Shown piece by piece: positions 32,963 through 41,189 of a stretch of DNA of 64,000 nt. Origin of the DNA: Actinacidiphila alni (GTDB lineage: Bacteria; Actinomycetota; Actinomycetes; Streptomycetales; Streptomycetaceae). The stretch covers positions 56,432 through 120,431 of the forward strand of contig NZ_FONG01000025.1 in the NCBI RefSeq assembly GCF_900112845.1, given 5' to 3'. The notes beneath the pieces were generated by a model that had not been told where the DNA came from, did no database searches, and was given only the letters and a program-made list of their open reading frames with translations. The position numbers and the translations under genes were made by a program. Position 1 is the first letter of the stretch. Each line of letters begins with the position of its first letter.

Positions 32963-34921
32963 TCAGTCCTCGCTGGGGGCGCTCGGGAGCTTGCTCTGGA
33001 TGAGGTCCATCACCGTGGAGTCGGTGAGCGTGGTCACGTCACCCAGCTCGCGGTTCTCGGCGACGTCGCGCAGCAGGCGGCGCATGATCTTGCCGGAGCG
33101 GGTCTTGGGCAGCTCGTTGACCACGAGGATCCGCTTGGGCTTGGCGATCGGGCCGAGCGTCTTGCCGACGTGGTCGCGCAGCGCGGCGGTCAGCTCCTCG
33201 CTGTCCTCGGCGGTGCCGCGCAGGATGACGAAGGCGACGATGGCCTGGCCGGTGGTGGCGTCGGTGGCGCCGACCACCGCGGACTCGGCGACCTTCGGGT
33301 GCGAGACCAGCGCCGACTCGACCTCGGTGGTGGAGATGTTGTGGCCCGAGACGAGCATGACGTCGTCGACCCGGCCGAGCAGCCAGATGTCGCCGTCGTC
33401 GTCCTTCTTGGCGCCGTCACCGGCGAAGTAGCGGCCGGGGAAGCGGGACCAGTAGGTGTCGATGTAGCGCTGGTCGTCGCCCCAGATGGTGCGGAGCATC
33501 GACGGCCACGGCTCGGTGAGTACCAGGTAGCCGCCGGAGCCGTCGGGCACCTCGTGGGCCTCGTCGTCCACCACGGTGGCCACGATGCCGGGCAGCGCGC
33601 GCTGCGCGGATCCGGGCTTGGTCTCGGTGACGCCCGGCAGCGGCGAGATCATCATCGCGCCGGTCTCGGTCTGCCACCAGGTGTCCACGATCGGGGTGCT
33701 GCCGCCGCCGATGTGCTCGCGGTACCAGACCCACGCCTCGGGGTTGATCGGCTCGCCGACGCTGCCCAGCACCCGCAGGCTGGACAGGTCGAACTTCGCC
33801 GGGATGTCGTCGCCCCACTTCATGAAGGTGCGGATCGCGGTGGGCGCGGTGTAGAGGATCGTGACGCCGTACTTCTGCACGATCTCCCAGAACCGGCCCT
33901 GGTGCGGGGTGTCCGGGGTCCCTTCGTAGATCACCTGCGTCGCGCCGTTGGAGAGCGGGCCGTAGACGATGTACGAGTGGCCGGTGACCCAGCCGATGTC
34001 GGCGGTGCACCAGTAGACGTCGGTCTCCGGCTTGAGGTCGAAGACGGCGTGGTGGGTGTAGCTGGCCTGGGTGAGGTAGCCGCCGGAGGTGTGCAGGATG
34101 CCCTTGGGCTTACCGGTGGTGCCCGAGGTGTAGAGGATGAACAGCGGGTGTTCGGCCTCGAACGCCTGCGGGGTGTGCTCGGTCGACTGCCGGCCGGTGA
34201 CCTCGTGCCACCACAGGTCGCGGCCCTCGGTCCACTCCACGTCCTGGCCGGTGCGGCGCACCACCAGGACGTTGCGGACCTGCGGGGAGCGGGAGACGGC
34301 GTCGTCGATCGCCGGCTTGAGCGCGGACGGCTTGCCGCGCCGGTAACCGCCGTCCGCGGTGATGACGAGCTTGGCGTCGGCGTCGGCGATCCGGGAGGCG
34401 ACGGCGTCGGCGGAGAAGCCGCCGAAGACCACCGAGTGCGCGGCGCCGATCCGGGCGCAGGCGAGCATCGCGACGACGGCCTCGGGGATCATCGGCAGGT
34501 AGACCGCGACCCGGTCGCCCTTCTCGACACCCAGCTCGGTCAGCGCGTTGGCGGCCCGGGAGACCTCGTCCTTCAGCTCGGCGTAGGTGATGCTGCGGCT
34601 GTCGCCGGGCTCGCCCTCGAAGTGCAGCGCGACGCGGTCGCCATTGCCGGCCTCGACGTGCCGGTCGACGCAGTTGTATGCCACGTTCAGCTCGCCGTCG
34701 GCGAACCACTTGGCGAACGGCGGGTTCGACCAGTCCAGCGTCTGGGTGGGTTCGGTGGCCCAGCTGAGGCGGCGGGCCTGCTCGGCCCAGAACCCCAGCC
34801 GGTCGGCCGCCGCCTGCTCGTACGCGGCCGCCGTGACATTGGCGGTAGCGGCCAGTTCGGCCGGGGGAGCGAACCGCCGCTCCTCCTTCAGCAGGTTGGC
34901 CAGGCTCTCGTTGCTGCTCAC
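32963..34921 (-). CDS. acs: Acetyl-CoA synthetase
   Basis: A 652-residue AMP-forming ligase, the normal length. Motifs include LFILYTSGTTGKPKG near residue 260 (ATP/AMP loop), DTWWQTETGAMMISPLPG near 415, YFAGDGAKKDDDGDIWLLGRVDDVMLVSGHNIST near 500 (hinge), and the C-terminal PKTRSGKIMRRLLRD near 607. The catalytic Lys in SGK is the site acetylated by Pat-type enzymes and reactivated by CobB in relatives. It makes acetyl-CoA from acetate, CoA and ATP. It is transcribed alone, with the SulP-carbonic anhydrase gene upstream on the same strand and a strong terminator downstream. Confidence 0.97.
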   Translation of the reverse strand: MSSNESLANLLKEERRFAPPAELAATANVTAAAYEQAAADRLGFWAEQARRLSWATEPTQTLDWSNPPFAKWFADGELNVAYNCVDRHVEAGNGDRVALHFEGEPGDSRSITYAELKDEVSRAANALTELGVEKGDRVAVYLPMIPEAVVAMLACARIGAAHSVVFGGFSADAVASRIADADAKLVITADGGYRRGKPSALKPAIDDAVSRSPQVRNVLVVRRTGQDVEWTEGRDLWWHEVTGRQSTEHTPQAFEAEHPLFILYTSGTTGKPKGILHTSGGYLTQASYTHHAVFDLKPETDVYWCTADIGWVTGHSYIVYGPLSNGATQVIYEGTPDTPHQGRFWEIVQKYGVTILYTAPTAIRTFMKWGDDIPAKFDLSSLRVLGSVGEPINPEAWVWYREHIGGGSTPIVDTWWQTETGAMMISPLPGVTETKPGSAQRALPGIVATVVDDEAHEVPDGSGGYLVLTEPWPSMLRTIWGDDQRYIDTYWSRFPGRYFAGDGAKKDDDGDIWLLGRVDDVMLVSGHNISTTEVESALVSHPKVAESAVVGATDATTGQAIVAFVILRGTAEDSEELTAALRDHVGKTLGPIAKPKRILVVNELPKTRSGKIMRRLLRDVAENRELGDVTTLTDSTVMDLIQSKLPSAPSED

Positions 34922-35009
34922 GCCAGCTCCTTGTCAGGGTGTCCCAGATGTCCCAGCACTACCTCACCAGTCCTGGGCCACCCTGACAATAGCTACCGGC
35001 AAAAATGGT

Positions 35010-37271
35010 TTAGACCTTTGCGGCCTCCAGGGTGGTTTCCGGTGCTGTGTCCGGCCGTACGGCGCTGAAGACGCTCGTCGTACGGTCCAGGATGTACGCC
35101 TGCGCCTCGCCCACGTGGAAGTACATCCCGTGCAGGTGGAGGGTGCCCTCGCCGACCCGGCGGGCGACACAGGGGTGTGCCATCAGGTGGTCGAGCTGCT
35201 GCATCACATTGACCAGGCTCAGCCGTTCCAGATCGTCGGCGACCGGCCGGTCCGCCAGCGCCGCTTCGCCGCGGTCCAGCCTGCCGATCCGGCCCAGCCG
35301 CGCCAGGCTCGGCCGGCCGTGCCGCAACCAGCGGGCCAGCGGCGTCTGGGCGCCCGGCTCGTGGTCGGAGAGCAGCGCCTGCATCGCGCCGCAGCCGGAG
35401 TGCCCGCACACCGTGATGTTGGAGACCTGGAGCACCTCCACCGCGTACTCGACGGCCGCGGCCACCGAGTCGCAGGAGGAGTCCGAGCCCGGTGGCGGCA
35501 TCAGATTGCCGACATTGCGCACGGTGAAGAGGTCGCCGGGTCCGCTGGAGGTGATCATGCTGGTCACCAGCCGGGAGTCCGCGCAGGTCAGGAAGAGCTG
35601 GCCGGGCGACTGTCCCTCGTGGGCCAGCCGCGCCAGCTCCTCGCGGACCAGCGGCGCCGTGTTGCGCTGGAAGGCGCTGACGCCGCCGAGCAGTTGGCCG
35701 TGATCGTGACCGTGACTCCGGCTCGGGCCCCGACCGCCGCCGGTGGCGGGCGCGACGGCGGGACGGGTGCAGTGGTGGTTGCGCCACGGTGTCCACGGGC
35801 GGCAGGCGTGCGCGCTCACCGGTTCGCTGACGGTCCGTCCGGCGGCGTCGCCGAGCGTGGCGTGGCCGCCGCGCGAACGGTGCCGCACGCACCAGGCGTT
35901 GAGCGCCTCGTAGGCCGCGTGGTCCATGAAGGAGCCGTCCAGCTCCACCACCGCGTTGCCCCCGTCGGGGACCTGGGCGAACGCCCGGGTCAGCCGCGGC
36001 ACCGCGAGGAACGTCAACTGGCCGGTGACCCGCACCCGGTGGCACTCCGGCTCCTCCGTCACGGTGACCCGGGTGTGGGTGAGGCGGCGCAGCGCGAGGA
36101 AGAGGGCGACCACGACACCCACGACCACGCCCTGGAGCACCCCGAACAGCACCACCGCGCCGAGCGTGGCCGCGTACACCGGGAATTCGCGGTGCCGCCG
36201 CACATGCCTGATGTGCGCGAAGCTCACCATCCGCACCCCGACCAGCATCACCAGGGCGGCCAGCGCGGCCAGCGGGATCAGTTCGAGCGCCCAGGCCGCG
36301 AGTCCCGCGCACAGCAGGACCCAGACGCCGTGCAGGACGGTGGCGCGGCGGGTGACGGCGCCCGCCTCGACGTTGGCCGAGCCGCGGATCGCGCCGCCGG
36401 CCACCGGCAGGCCGCCGAGCAGTCCCGACACGACGTTCGCGGTGCCCTGGCCGAGCAGTTCGCGGTCGAGCCGGGCCGGTGGCGCGTGCGGTCCCGGGCG
36501 CCGCGCCTGGAGGGTGTCGATGGCGACCGCGGACAGCAGCGATTCCATGCTCGCCACCAGGGTGACGGTGAGGACGGCGGCGACGATTCCGAGCACCGGA
36601 CCCGTGGGCATGGCGGGCAGGACGGGGGCGGTCCACGCGGGCAGGTCGACCCGCGGCAGCGACAGCCCCGCGCTCACGGCGGTCGCCAGGACGACCGCGG
36701 CCAGCGGCGCCGGGATCACCCCCAGCAGCCGTCCGGCCCGGCCTCTCAGCCGCCGCCAGCCGAGCAGCACGGCCACCGTGATCGCGCCGATCGCGGGCGT
36801 CGTCGGGTCCGTGACCGCCAACTGGCCCGGCAGCGCGGTGACATTGGCGATCGTGGAACTCTGCGGACTGCCGCCGAGCACCACATGGAGCTGGCCGACG
36901 GCGATGACCGTGCCGATGCCCGCGAGCATGCCGTGCACGATGGCGGGACTGACGGCGAGCGCCGCTCTGGCCACCCGCAGCACACCGAGCAGCAGCTGCG
37001 CGAGCCCGGCGAGCACGGTGACGGCGCAGGTGGCGCGCCAGCCGTAGCGGTGGACGAGGTCGGCGGTGACCACGACCAGGCTGGTCGCGGCGCCGCTGAC
37101 CTGGAGAGGGGCGCCGCCGAGCGAACCGGCGACGATGCCGCCGACGACAGCGGCGACGAGGCCGGACTGGAGGGGTGCGCCGGTCGCGAGGGCGAGACCG
37201 AGCGACAGTGGGACGGCGATCAGGAAGACCGTGATCGAGGCGGACAGATCGGACCGGTGGAATCTCTGCAT
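35010..37271 (-). CDS. SulP anion transporter fused to beta-carbonic anhydrase
   Basis: A 753-residue fusion; AAGGAG precedes the ATG. Residues 1-395 are a SulP/SLC26 transporter with 10-12 helices (SITVFLIAVPLSLGLALATGAPLQSGLVAAVVGG at the start), and 400-470 are a STAS-like domain (VTGQLTFLAVPRLTRAF, VVELDGSFMDHAAYEAL). After a His/Arg/Gly-rich linker (470-530), residues 535-735 form a beta-carbonic anhydrase with the zinc ligands in LTCADSRL near 560 and VCGHSGCGAM near 622. The transporter probably imports bicarbonate or another anion, and the enzyme interconverts it with CO2 at the inner face of the membrane. Direct channelling is inferred. Confidence 0.95.
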   Translation of the reverse strand: MQRFHRSDLSASITVFLIAVPLSLGLALATGAPLQSGLVAAVVGGIVAGSLGGAPLQVSGAATSLVVVTADLVHRYGWRATCAVTVLAGLAQLLLGVLRVARAALAVSPAIVHGMLAGIGTVIAVGQLHVVLGGSPQSSTIANVTALPGQLAVTDPTTPAIGAITVAVLLGWRRLRGRAGRLLGVIPAPLAAVVLATAVSAGLSLPRVDLPAWTAPVLPAMPTGPVLGIVAAVLTVTLVASMESLLSAVAIDTLQARRPGPHAPPARLDRELLGQGTANVVSGLLGGLPVAGGAIRGSANVEAGAVTRRATVLHGVWVLLCAGLAAWALELIPLAALAALVMLVGVRMVSFAHIRHVRRHREFPVYAATLGAVVLFGVLQGVVVGVVVALFLALRRLTHTRVTVTEEPECHRVRVTGQLTFLAVPRLTRAFAQVPDGGNAVVELDGSFMDHAAYEALNAWCVRHRSRGGHATLGDAAGRTVSEPVSAHACRPWTPWRNHHCTRPAVAPATGGGRGPSRSHGHDHGQLLGGVSAFQRNTAPLVREELARLAHEGQSPGQLFLTCADSRLVTSMITSSGPGDLFTVRNVGNLMPPPGSDSSCDSVAAAVEYAVEVLQVSNITVCGHSGCGAMQALLSDHEPGAQTPLARWLRHGRPSLARLGRIGRLDRGEAALADRPVADDLERLSLVNVMQQLDHLMAHPCVARRVGEGTLHLHGMYFHVGEAQAYILDRTTSVFSAVRPDTAPETTLEAAKV

Positions 37272-37511
37272 TTTCCCGTCTCCTTCGGTGGGCGGCGGGA
37301 CGCGGTAGCGGAGCGTTATCGCTCGCTATGTTCAAGGGTCAGTAAATGGAGAGTAATATCCCGACTGCGGAGAGTGAAGTCGAGAGGTCTGATCGAGGTG
37401 TTATTTACGGCTATCGAGTGAATTGGCAGATGAACGGCCAGGTCGCGGCGGCCGCAGTCGGGACGCATGTCACTTTTTGGTCAAATCCCCCTTATGTGAT
37501 GTGAGGTACTC
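37272..37511. other. Divergent promoter region, SulP-CA fusion and lipoprotein genes
   Basis: 240 bp, noticeably AT-richer than the surroundings (for example GGAGAGTAATATCCC near 37350 and GTGTTATTTACGG near 37400). It must contain the promoters of both flanking genes. No open frame with coding character was found. Confidence 0.5.
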
Positions 37512-38831
37512 ATGTACTCGCTGCGCAAGGCTCCGGCGCTACTCGCCGTAGCCGCGCTGGCCGCGGGCGCGGTCGCGTGCTCCGCCGCGTCAGGACCCGA
37601 GGCCGCACCGGGCCCTGGACCGCGCTCCGCCGCCGGTTCCGGCACCGCCGGCCGGACCGGGGCCGCCGCTCCGCAGGCGCCGCACACCGTCCGCCCGATC
37701 GGCGACGGCTCGACCGCCGACACCGGACCGCAGCCGCGCCAGCCCGTCTTCACCCGACTCGCGCCGGGCGAGCGACCGCCCCAGCTGGTCGTCTTCTCCT
37801 GGGACGGGGCCGGCGAGGACAGCCAGAAGCTCTTCTCGCACTTCCGCGCGGTCGGCGAGCGCTACCACGCGGCGATGACGTACTTCCTCAGCGGCGTCTA
37901 TCTGCTGCCCGGCGACCACAAGGACGTCTACGCGCCGCCCCGGCACCCGCGCGGCGCCTCGGACATCGGCTTCAACGACCGGCAGGGCATCACCGACACC
38001 CTGCGCGAACTGCGGCTGGCCTGGCAGGACGGCAACGAGATCGGCACCCACTTCAACGGTCACTTCTGCGGCCCCAACGGCGGCGTCGGCACCTGGACCA
38101 GCCAGGAGTGGGCCAGCGAGATCCGGCAGGCCGAGGGCTTCGTGCAGCGCTGGAAGACCAACTCCGGTCTCACCGACCTCGATCCGCTGCCCTTCGACTA
38201 CGCCAAGGAACTCGTCGGCGGGCGCGCCCCCTGCCTGGAGGGCCAGCACAATCTCATCCCGGCCGCCAAGGCCGCGGGCTTCCGCTACGACGCCAGCTCG
38301 ATCGGCGGGCGGCAGACCTGGCCGTCGAAGATCGACGGCGTCTGGGACTTCCCGCTCCAGGACATCCCCGTCCCCGGACGCGCCTTCGAGACGCTCTCCA
38401 TGGACTACAACTTCCTCGCCAACCAGTCCGGCACCGTCCACGGCGACCCCGCCAAGCACGCCGCCTGGGGCAAGCAGATGCACGACGGCCTCATCGCCGC
38501 CTTCGACCGGGCCTACCGCGGCAACCGCGCCCCGCTCTTCGTCGGCGACCACTTCGAGTCCTGGAACGGCGGCGTCTACATGAAGGCCGTCGAGGACACC
38601 ATCAAGGAGGTCTGCGGCAAGGAAGGCGTGCGCTGCGTCAGCTTCAAGCAGGCCGCCGACTGGATGGACGCGCAGGACCCGGCGGTGCTGGCGAAGCTGC
38701 GCACGCTCGACGTCGGCCAGACGCCGAAGAACGGCTGGAGCGCCTTCCTGGGCGGCCCCGCCACGGGCAGCTCCGCGGCGGGGACGGACGCGGCCCCGGC
38801 AGCCGCGCGGATCAGGCCGGTCGCGGGGTAG
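37512..38831 (+). CDS. Secreted lipoprotein with a polysaccharide-deacetylase-like appearance
   Basis: 439 residues. The N-terminus MYSLRKAPALLAVAALAAGAVAC is a signal peptide with a lipobox-like GAVAC at Cys23. A Gly/Ala/Pro-rich linker follows to about residue 85. The body begins LVVFSWDGAGEDSQKLFSHFRAVGERYHAAMTYFLSGVYLL and contains GNEIGTHFNGHFCGP near 175. A D at the end of strand 1 and a THxxxH-type motif are what NodB-type polysaccharide deacetylases use to bind metal. The family match is from pattern only. The C-terminal part has FVGDHFESWNGGVYMKAVEDTIKEVCGKEGVRCVSF. It would act at the cell wall or outer surface. Confidence 0.7.
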   Translation: MYSLRKAPALLAVAALAAGAVACSAASGPEAAPGPGPRSAAGSGTAGRTGAAAPQAPHTVRPIGDGSTADTGPQPRQPVFTRLAPGERPPQLVVFSWDGAGEDSQKLFSHFRAVGERYHAAMTYFLSGVYLLPGDHKDVYAPPRHPRGASDIGFNDRQGITDTLRELRLAWQDGNEIGTHFNGHFCGPNGGVGTWTSQEWASEIRQAEGFVQRWKTNSGLTDLDPLPFDYAKELVGGRAPCLEGQHNLIPAAKAAGFRYDASSIGGRQTWPSKIDGVWDFPLQDIPVPGRAFETLSMDYNFLANQSGTVHGDPAKHAAWGKQMHDGLIAAFDRAYRGNRAPLFVGDHFESWNGGVYMKAVEDTIKEVCGKEGVRCVSFKQAADWMDAQDPAVLAKLRTLDVGQTPKNGWSAFLGGPATGSSAAGTDAAPAAARIRPVAG

Positions 38832-38832
38832 T

Positions 38833-39897
38833 TCAGGCCGTGGCGACGGCGGATTCCGCCAACTGCCCCTCACCGAGCACGAAGTCGGGGTCGACCTGGG
38901 CCGCCAGGTCGGCGCCCGTCTTCTCGTTCCCCCAGCTCTCGGCGTTCTTCAGGTGGAAGTGCACCATCTGCCGGGTGTAGCGGGCCCAGTCGCGGCGCTC
39001 GTACGCGGCGTCGGCCCGCTCGTGCAGTGTCCTGAGCGCCCGGCGGTTGCCCTCCTCCAGCGCGGCGAACCGCGGCGGCCGCCCCTTCTCCATCGCACGC
39101 ACCCAGTCGGAGTGGCCGACGGTCACCAGCAGGTCGTCGCCGACCTCGGCGCGCAGGAACGCCACGTCGTCCTCGCCCTGCACCTTGTTGCCGATCACGG
39201 CGAGCTCGACACCGAAGTCGCGGGCGTACTCCTTGTACTGCCGGTAGACGGCAACGCCCTTGCGGGTCGGCTCGGCCACGAGGAACGTCATGTCGAAACG
39301 GGTGAACATCCCGGAGGCGAAGGAGTCGCTGCCTGCCGTCATGTCGACGACCAGATACTCCTCGCGGCCGTCCACCAGGTGATTCAGGCACAGCTCGACC
39401 GCGCCGACCTTCGAGTGGTAGCAGGCGACCCCGAGGTCGGACTCGTTGAACGGGCCGGTGACCATCAGCCGTACGCGGTCGCCGCCGTCCACCGGCCCCG
39501 CCGCCGTCTGCACCGCAGATCCCGCCACCGAGCCTGCCGCCGGCTCCGGTACGTCGAGGCGGATGGTACGGGCGCAGGCCGCGTACACCGGATTGTCCTC
39601 GGTCAGCCGCAGCAGCCGGGAGCCGCTGCCGGGCGGCGTGGTCTTGATCATCGTCTCGGCGGAGCCGATCCGCGGGTTGGCGCCGCGCAGATATTCCTTG
39701 ATCATCGGCAGGTGCGCCCCCAGCGCGGGCAGCGCGGCGGCGTCGTCCTCCGCCAGCCCGAGCGCCGGACCGAGGTGCTGGTTGATGTCCGCGTCGATCG
39801 CGACGACCGGGACGCGCGAGGCGGCGAGATGGCGGATGAAGAGGGAGGACAGCGTGGTCTTGCCGCTGCCGCCCTTCCCGACGAAAGCGATCTTCAT
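38833..39897 (-). CDS. CooC/MinD-like ATPase with deviant Walker A motif
   Basis: ATG 39897 gives 354 residues. MKIAFVGKGGSGKTTLSSLF starts with the deviant Walker A KGGxGKT of the MinD/ArsA/CooC class, where the first Lys works across the dimer. IDADINQHLGPAL near residue 40 is the switch region, and LVVDMTAGSDSFASGMFTRFDMTFLVAEPTRKGVAVYRQYKEY near 190 matches the CooC-type second half. CooC proteins are nickel-insertion ATPases, but no nickel enzyme is nearby, so the role is unknown. A short insert (about 115-140) is Gly/Ala-rich. TACGCT lies 8 nt before the ATG and no Shine-Dalgarno sequence is seen. Confidence 0.85.
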   Translation of the reverse strand: MKIAFVGKGGSGKTTLSSLFIRHLAASRVPVVAIDADINQHLGPALGLAEDDAAALPALGAHLPMIKEYLRGANPRIGSAETMIKTTPPGSGSRLLRLTEDNPVYAACARTIRLDVPEPAAGSVAGSAVQTAAGPVDGGDRVRLMVTGPFNESDLGVACYHSKVGAVELCLNHLVDGREEYLVVDMTAGSDSFASGMFTRFDMTFLVAEPTRKGVAVYRQYKEYARDFGVELAVIGNKVQGEDDVAFLRAEVGDDLLVTVGHSDWVRAMEKGRPPRFAALEEGNRRALRTLHERADAAYERRDWARYTRQMVHFHLKNAESWGNEKTGADLAAQVDPDFVLGEGQLAESAVATA

Positions 39898-40003
39898 ATT
39901 CGCCAAGCGTAGTGGTGTGAATACCCTTCGTGAGTGTTTGACGTGGGGAAGGCCACTCTTTCGTGGGCGTTCCGCACGGTGGGGGGTGACTAGGGTCGGA
40001 CGC
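39898..40003. promoter_or_regulatory. Divergent promoter region of the CooC-like and Fic-like genes
   Basis: 106 bp. Minus-strand TACGCT (39906-39911) and plus-strand TAGGGT (39991-39996) each end 7-8 nt from the respective ATG, so both genes appear to start without leaders. Confidence 0.5.
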
Positions 40004-40861
40004 ATGGCTAAGAACGCTGATCCCTCTCCCGCCACCGGGCAGACGGACCCGCTGGCGGTCCTCGGCGCGCTGCCCGGGGTGCCCGAATCGGTGGACTCCG
40101 TACGGCAGGCCGTGGACAAGGTCTACGGGCACCGGGTGATGCGGCGCCGGTCCAACGAGGTCGCGTCGGAGGCGGCGCTGCGGGGTGCCCGCGGTTCCGC
40201 GGCACTGGCCGGCGCCGACTGGCCCCTGGAGGAGATCCGCCGGCGCAGCGACTTCTCGGCCGACGACGACGCCCGTACGGTCGGGGCCGCCCTGCGGCTG
40301 ACGGCCGAGTCCGGTCAACTGCTCAGTGTCTGGCGGCAGTCACCGGTGCAGGCGCTCGCCCGGCTGCACCTCGTGGCGGCGGGCGGCGCGGCCGACGAGC
40401 CGACCGTGGGCCGTCCGCGCGTGGCAGGGGAGAAGGTGGACGAGCCGTTGGTCGGCATCGCCGAGATCCCGCTGCCCGAGCCCGCCGAGGTCGCCGCCCG
40501 GCTGGACGGTCTCACGGGTCTGCTGCGGGCGGGCAGCGCGGCCCCGGCGCTGGTCGTCGCCGCCGTGGTGCACGGCGAACTGCTGTGTCTGCGCCCCTTC
40601 GGCTCCTTCAACGGCCCGGTCGCGCGGGCCGCCGAGCGGATCGTGCTGGTCGGCAGCGGCCTCGACCCCAAGTCGATCTGCCCGGCCGAGGTCGGCCACG
40701 CGGAACTGGGCCGGGCCGGCTATCTCAAGGCCCTGGAGGGCTACGCCTCCGGCACCCCGGAAGGCATGGCCGAATGGATCGGCCACTGCGGTCGCGCCCT
40801 GGAGCTCGGTGTCCGCGAGAGTGTCGCCGTGTGCGAGGCGCTGCAGCGCGGCGCGGCCTGA
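40004..40861 (+). CDS. Fic-like protein with degenerate active-site motif
   Basis: 285 residues. The central region LLRAGSAAPALVVAAVVHGELLCLRPFGSFNGPVARAAERIVLVGSGLD resembles the Fic/DOC core, where HPFxDGNGRxxR would be expected. Here the motif reads RPFGSFNGPVAR: the catalytic His is Arg, the acidic residue is Phe, and only NG and the final Arg remain. The N-terminal 100 residues (DSVRQAVDKVYGHRVMRRR) are Arg/Ala-rich and helical. In Streptomyces this gene is often listed as a Fic protein or an oxidoreductase. Enzymatic AMP transfer seems unlikely. It ends at a terminator hairpin. Confidence 0.7.
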   Translation: MAKNADPSPATGQTDPLAVLGALPGVPESVDSVRQAVDKVYGHRVMRRRSNEVASEAALRGARGSAALAGADWPLEEIRRRSDFSADDDARTVGAALRLTAESGQLLSVWRQSPVQALARLHLVAAGGAADEPTVGRPRVAGEKVDEPLVGIAEIPLPEPAEVAARLDGLTGLLRAGSAAPALVVAAVVHGELLCLRPFGSFNGPVARAAERIVLVGSGLDPKSICPAEVGHAELGRAGYLKALEGYASGTPEGMAEWIGHCGRALELGVRESVAVCEALQRGAA

Positions 40862-40900
40862 CGGCAGGCCGCCGGTCGACGGCGGTGGCCTAAAAGAGAT

Positions 40901-40926
40901 GCGGCGGCACCCTGGGGTGCCGCCGC
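40901..40926 (+). terminator. Terminator of the Fic-like gene
   Basis: GCGGCGGCACC (40901-40911) pairs with GGTGCCGCCGC (40916-40926) around a CTGG loop, 40 bp after the stop. Confidence 0.8.
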
Positions 40927-40971
40927 TGGCATGTCCGTCAAGTTACCAATGCGTGCACGATATTTGCCCAT

Positions 40972-41180
40972 CAGGCCGGGATCTTCGCCCGTCACCTGGT
41001 GTGGCTGGCCCGGTAAGCGGGTCGGCTGCGCGTGGGTGCCCGACTTTCATGCTCGGTCCGTGGGGCCTGGTGCTGTGAACTGCGGTCTTCCTCTCGGAAC
41101 TCCGTGGTCTCGCGGGCCGCTACACCCTTTGTACTCCCGCCGGGGGCGCAGTGGAACCCCTCACGCGACTTCTTTACTTT
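40972..41180 (+). ncRNA. Candidate 6S-like RNA (rod-shaped non-coding RNA)
   Basis: From memory, S. coelicolor has a 6S-like RNA (scr3559) between the orthologues of the flanking Fic-like and HAD genes. The sequence here can pair end to end into an interrupted rod: GGGT with ACCC (41018-41021/41156-41159), CTGCGC with GCGCAG (41026-41031/41146-41151), GGGTG with CACCC, CATG with CGTG, and GTCCG with CGGAAC, leaving an asymmetric bubble on the 3' side near 41128-41140. A possible -10 TATTTG lies near 40961 and a T-rich run CTTCTTTACTTTTG ends it near 41181. Strand and exact ends are guesses. Confidence 0.45.
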
Positions 41181-41189
41181 TGGGTCGAA

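Larger units (their letters stand above)
40862..41189. other. Long convergent non-coding gap
   Basis: 328 bp between two genes that point toward each other, unusually long for this type of gap. It holds a terminator (40901-40926) and, after it, about 260 bp with lower GC and a sequence that can fold into a long interrupted rod (6S-like RNA candidate). No credible coding frame was found. Confidence 0.6.
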
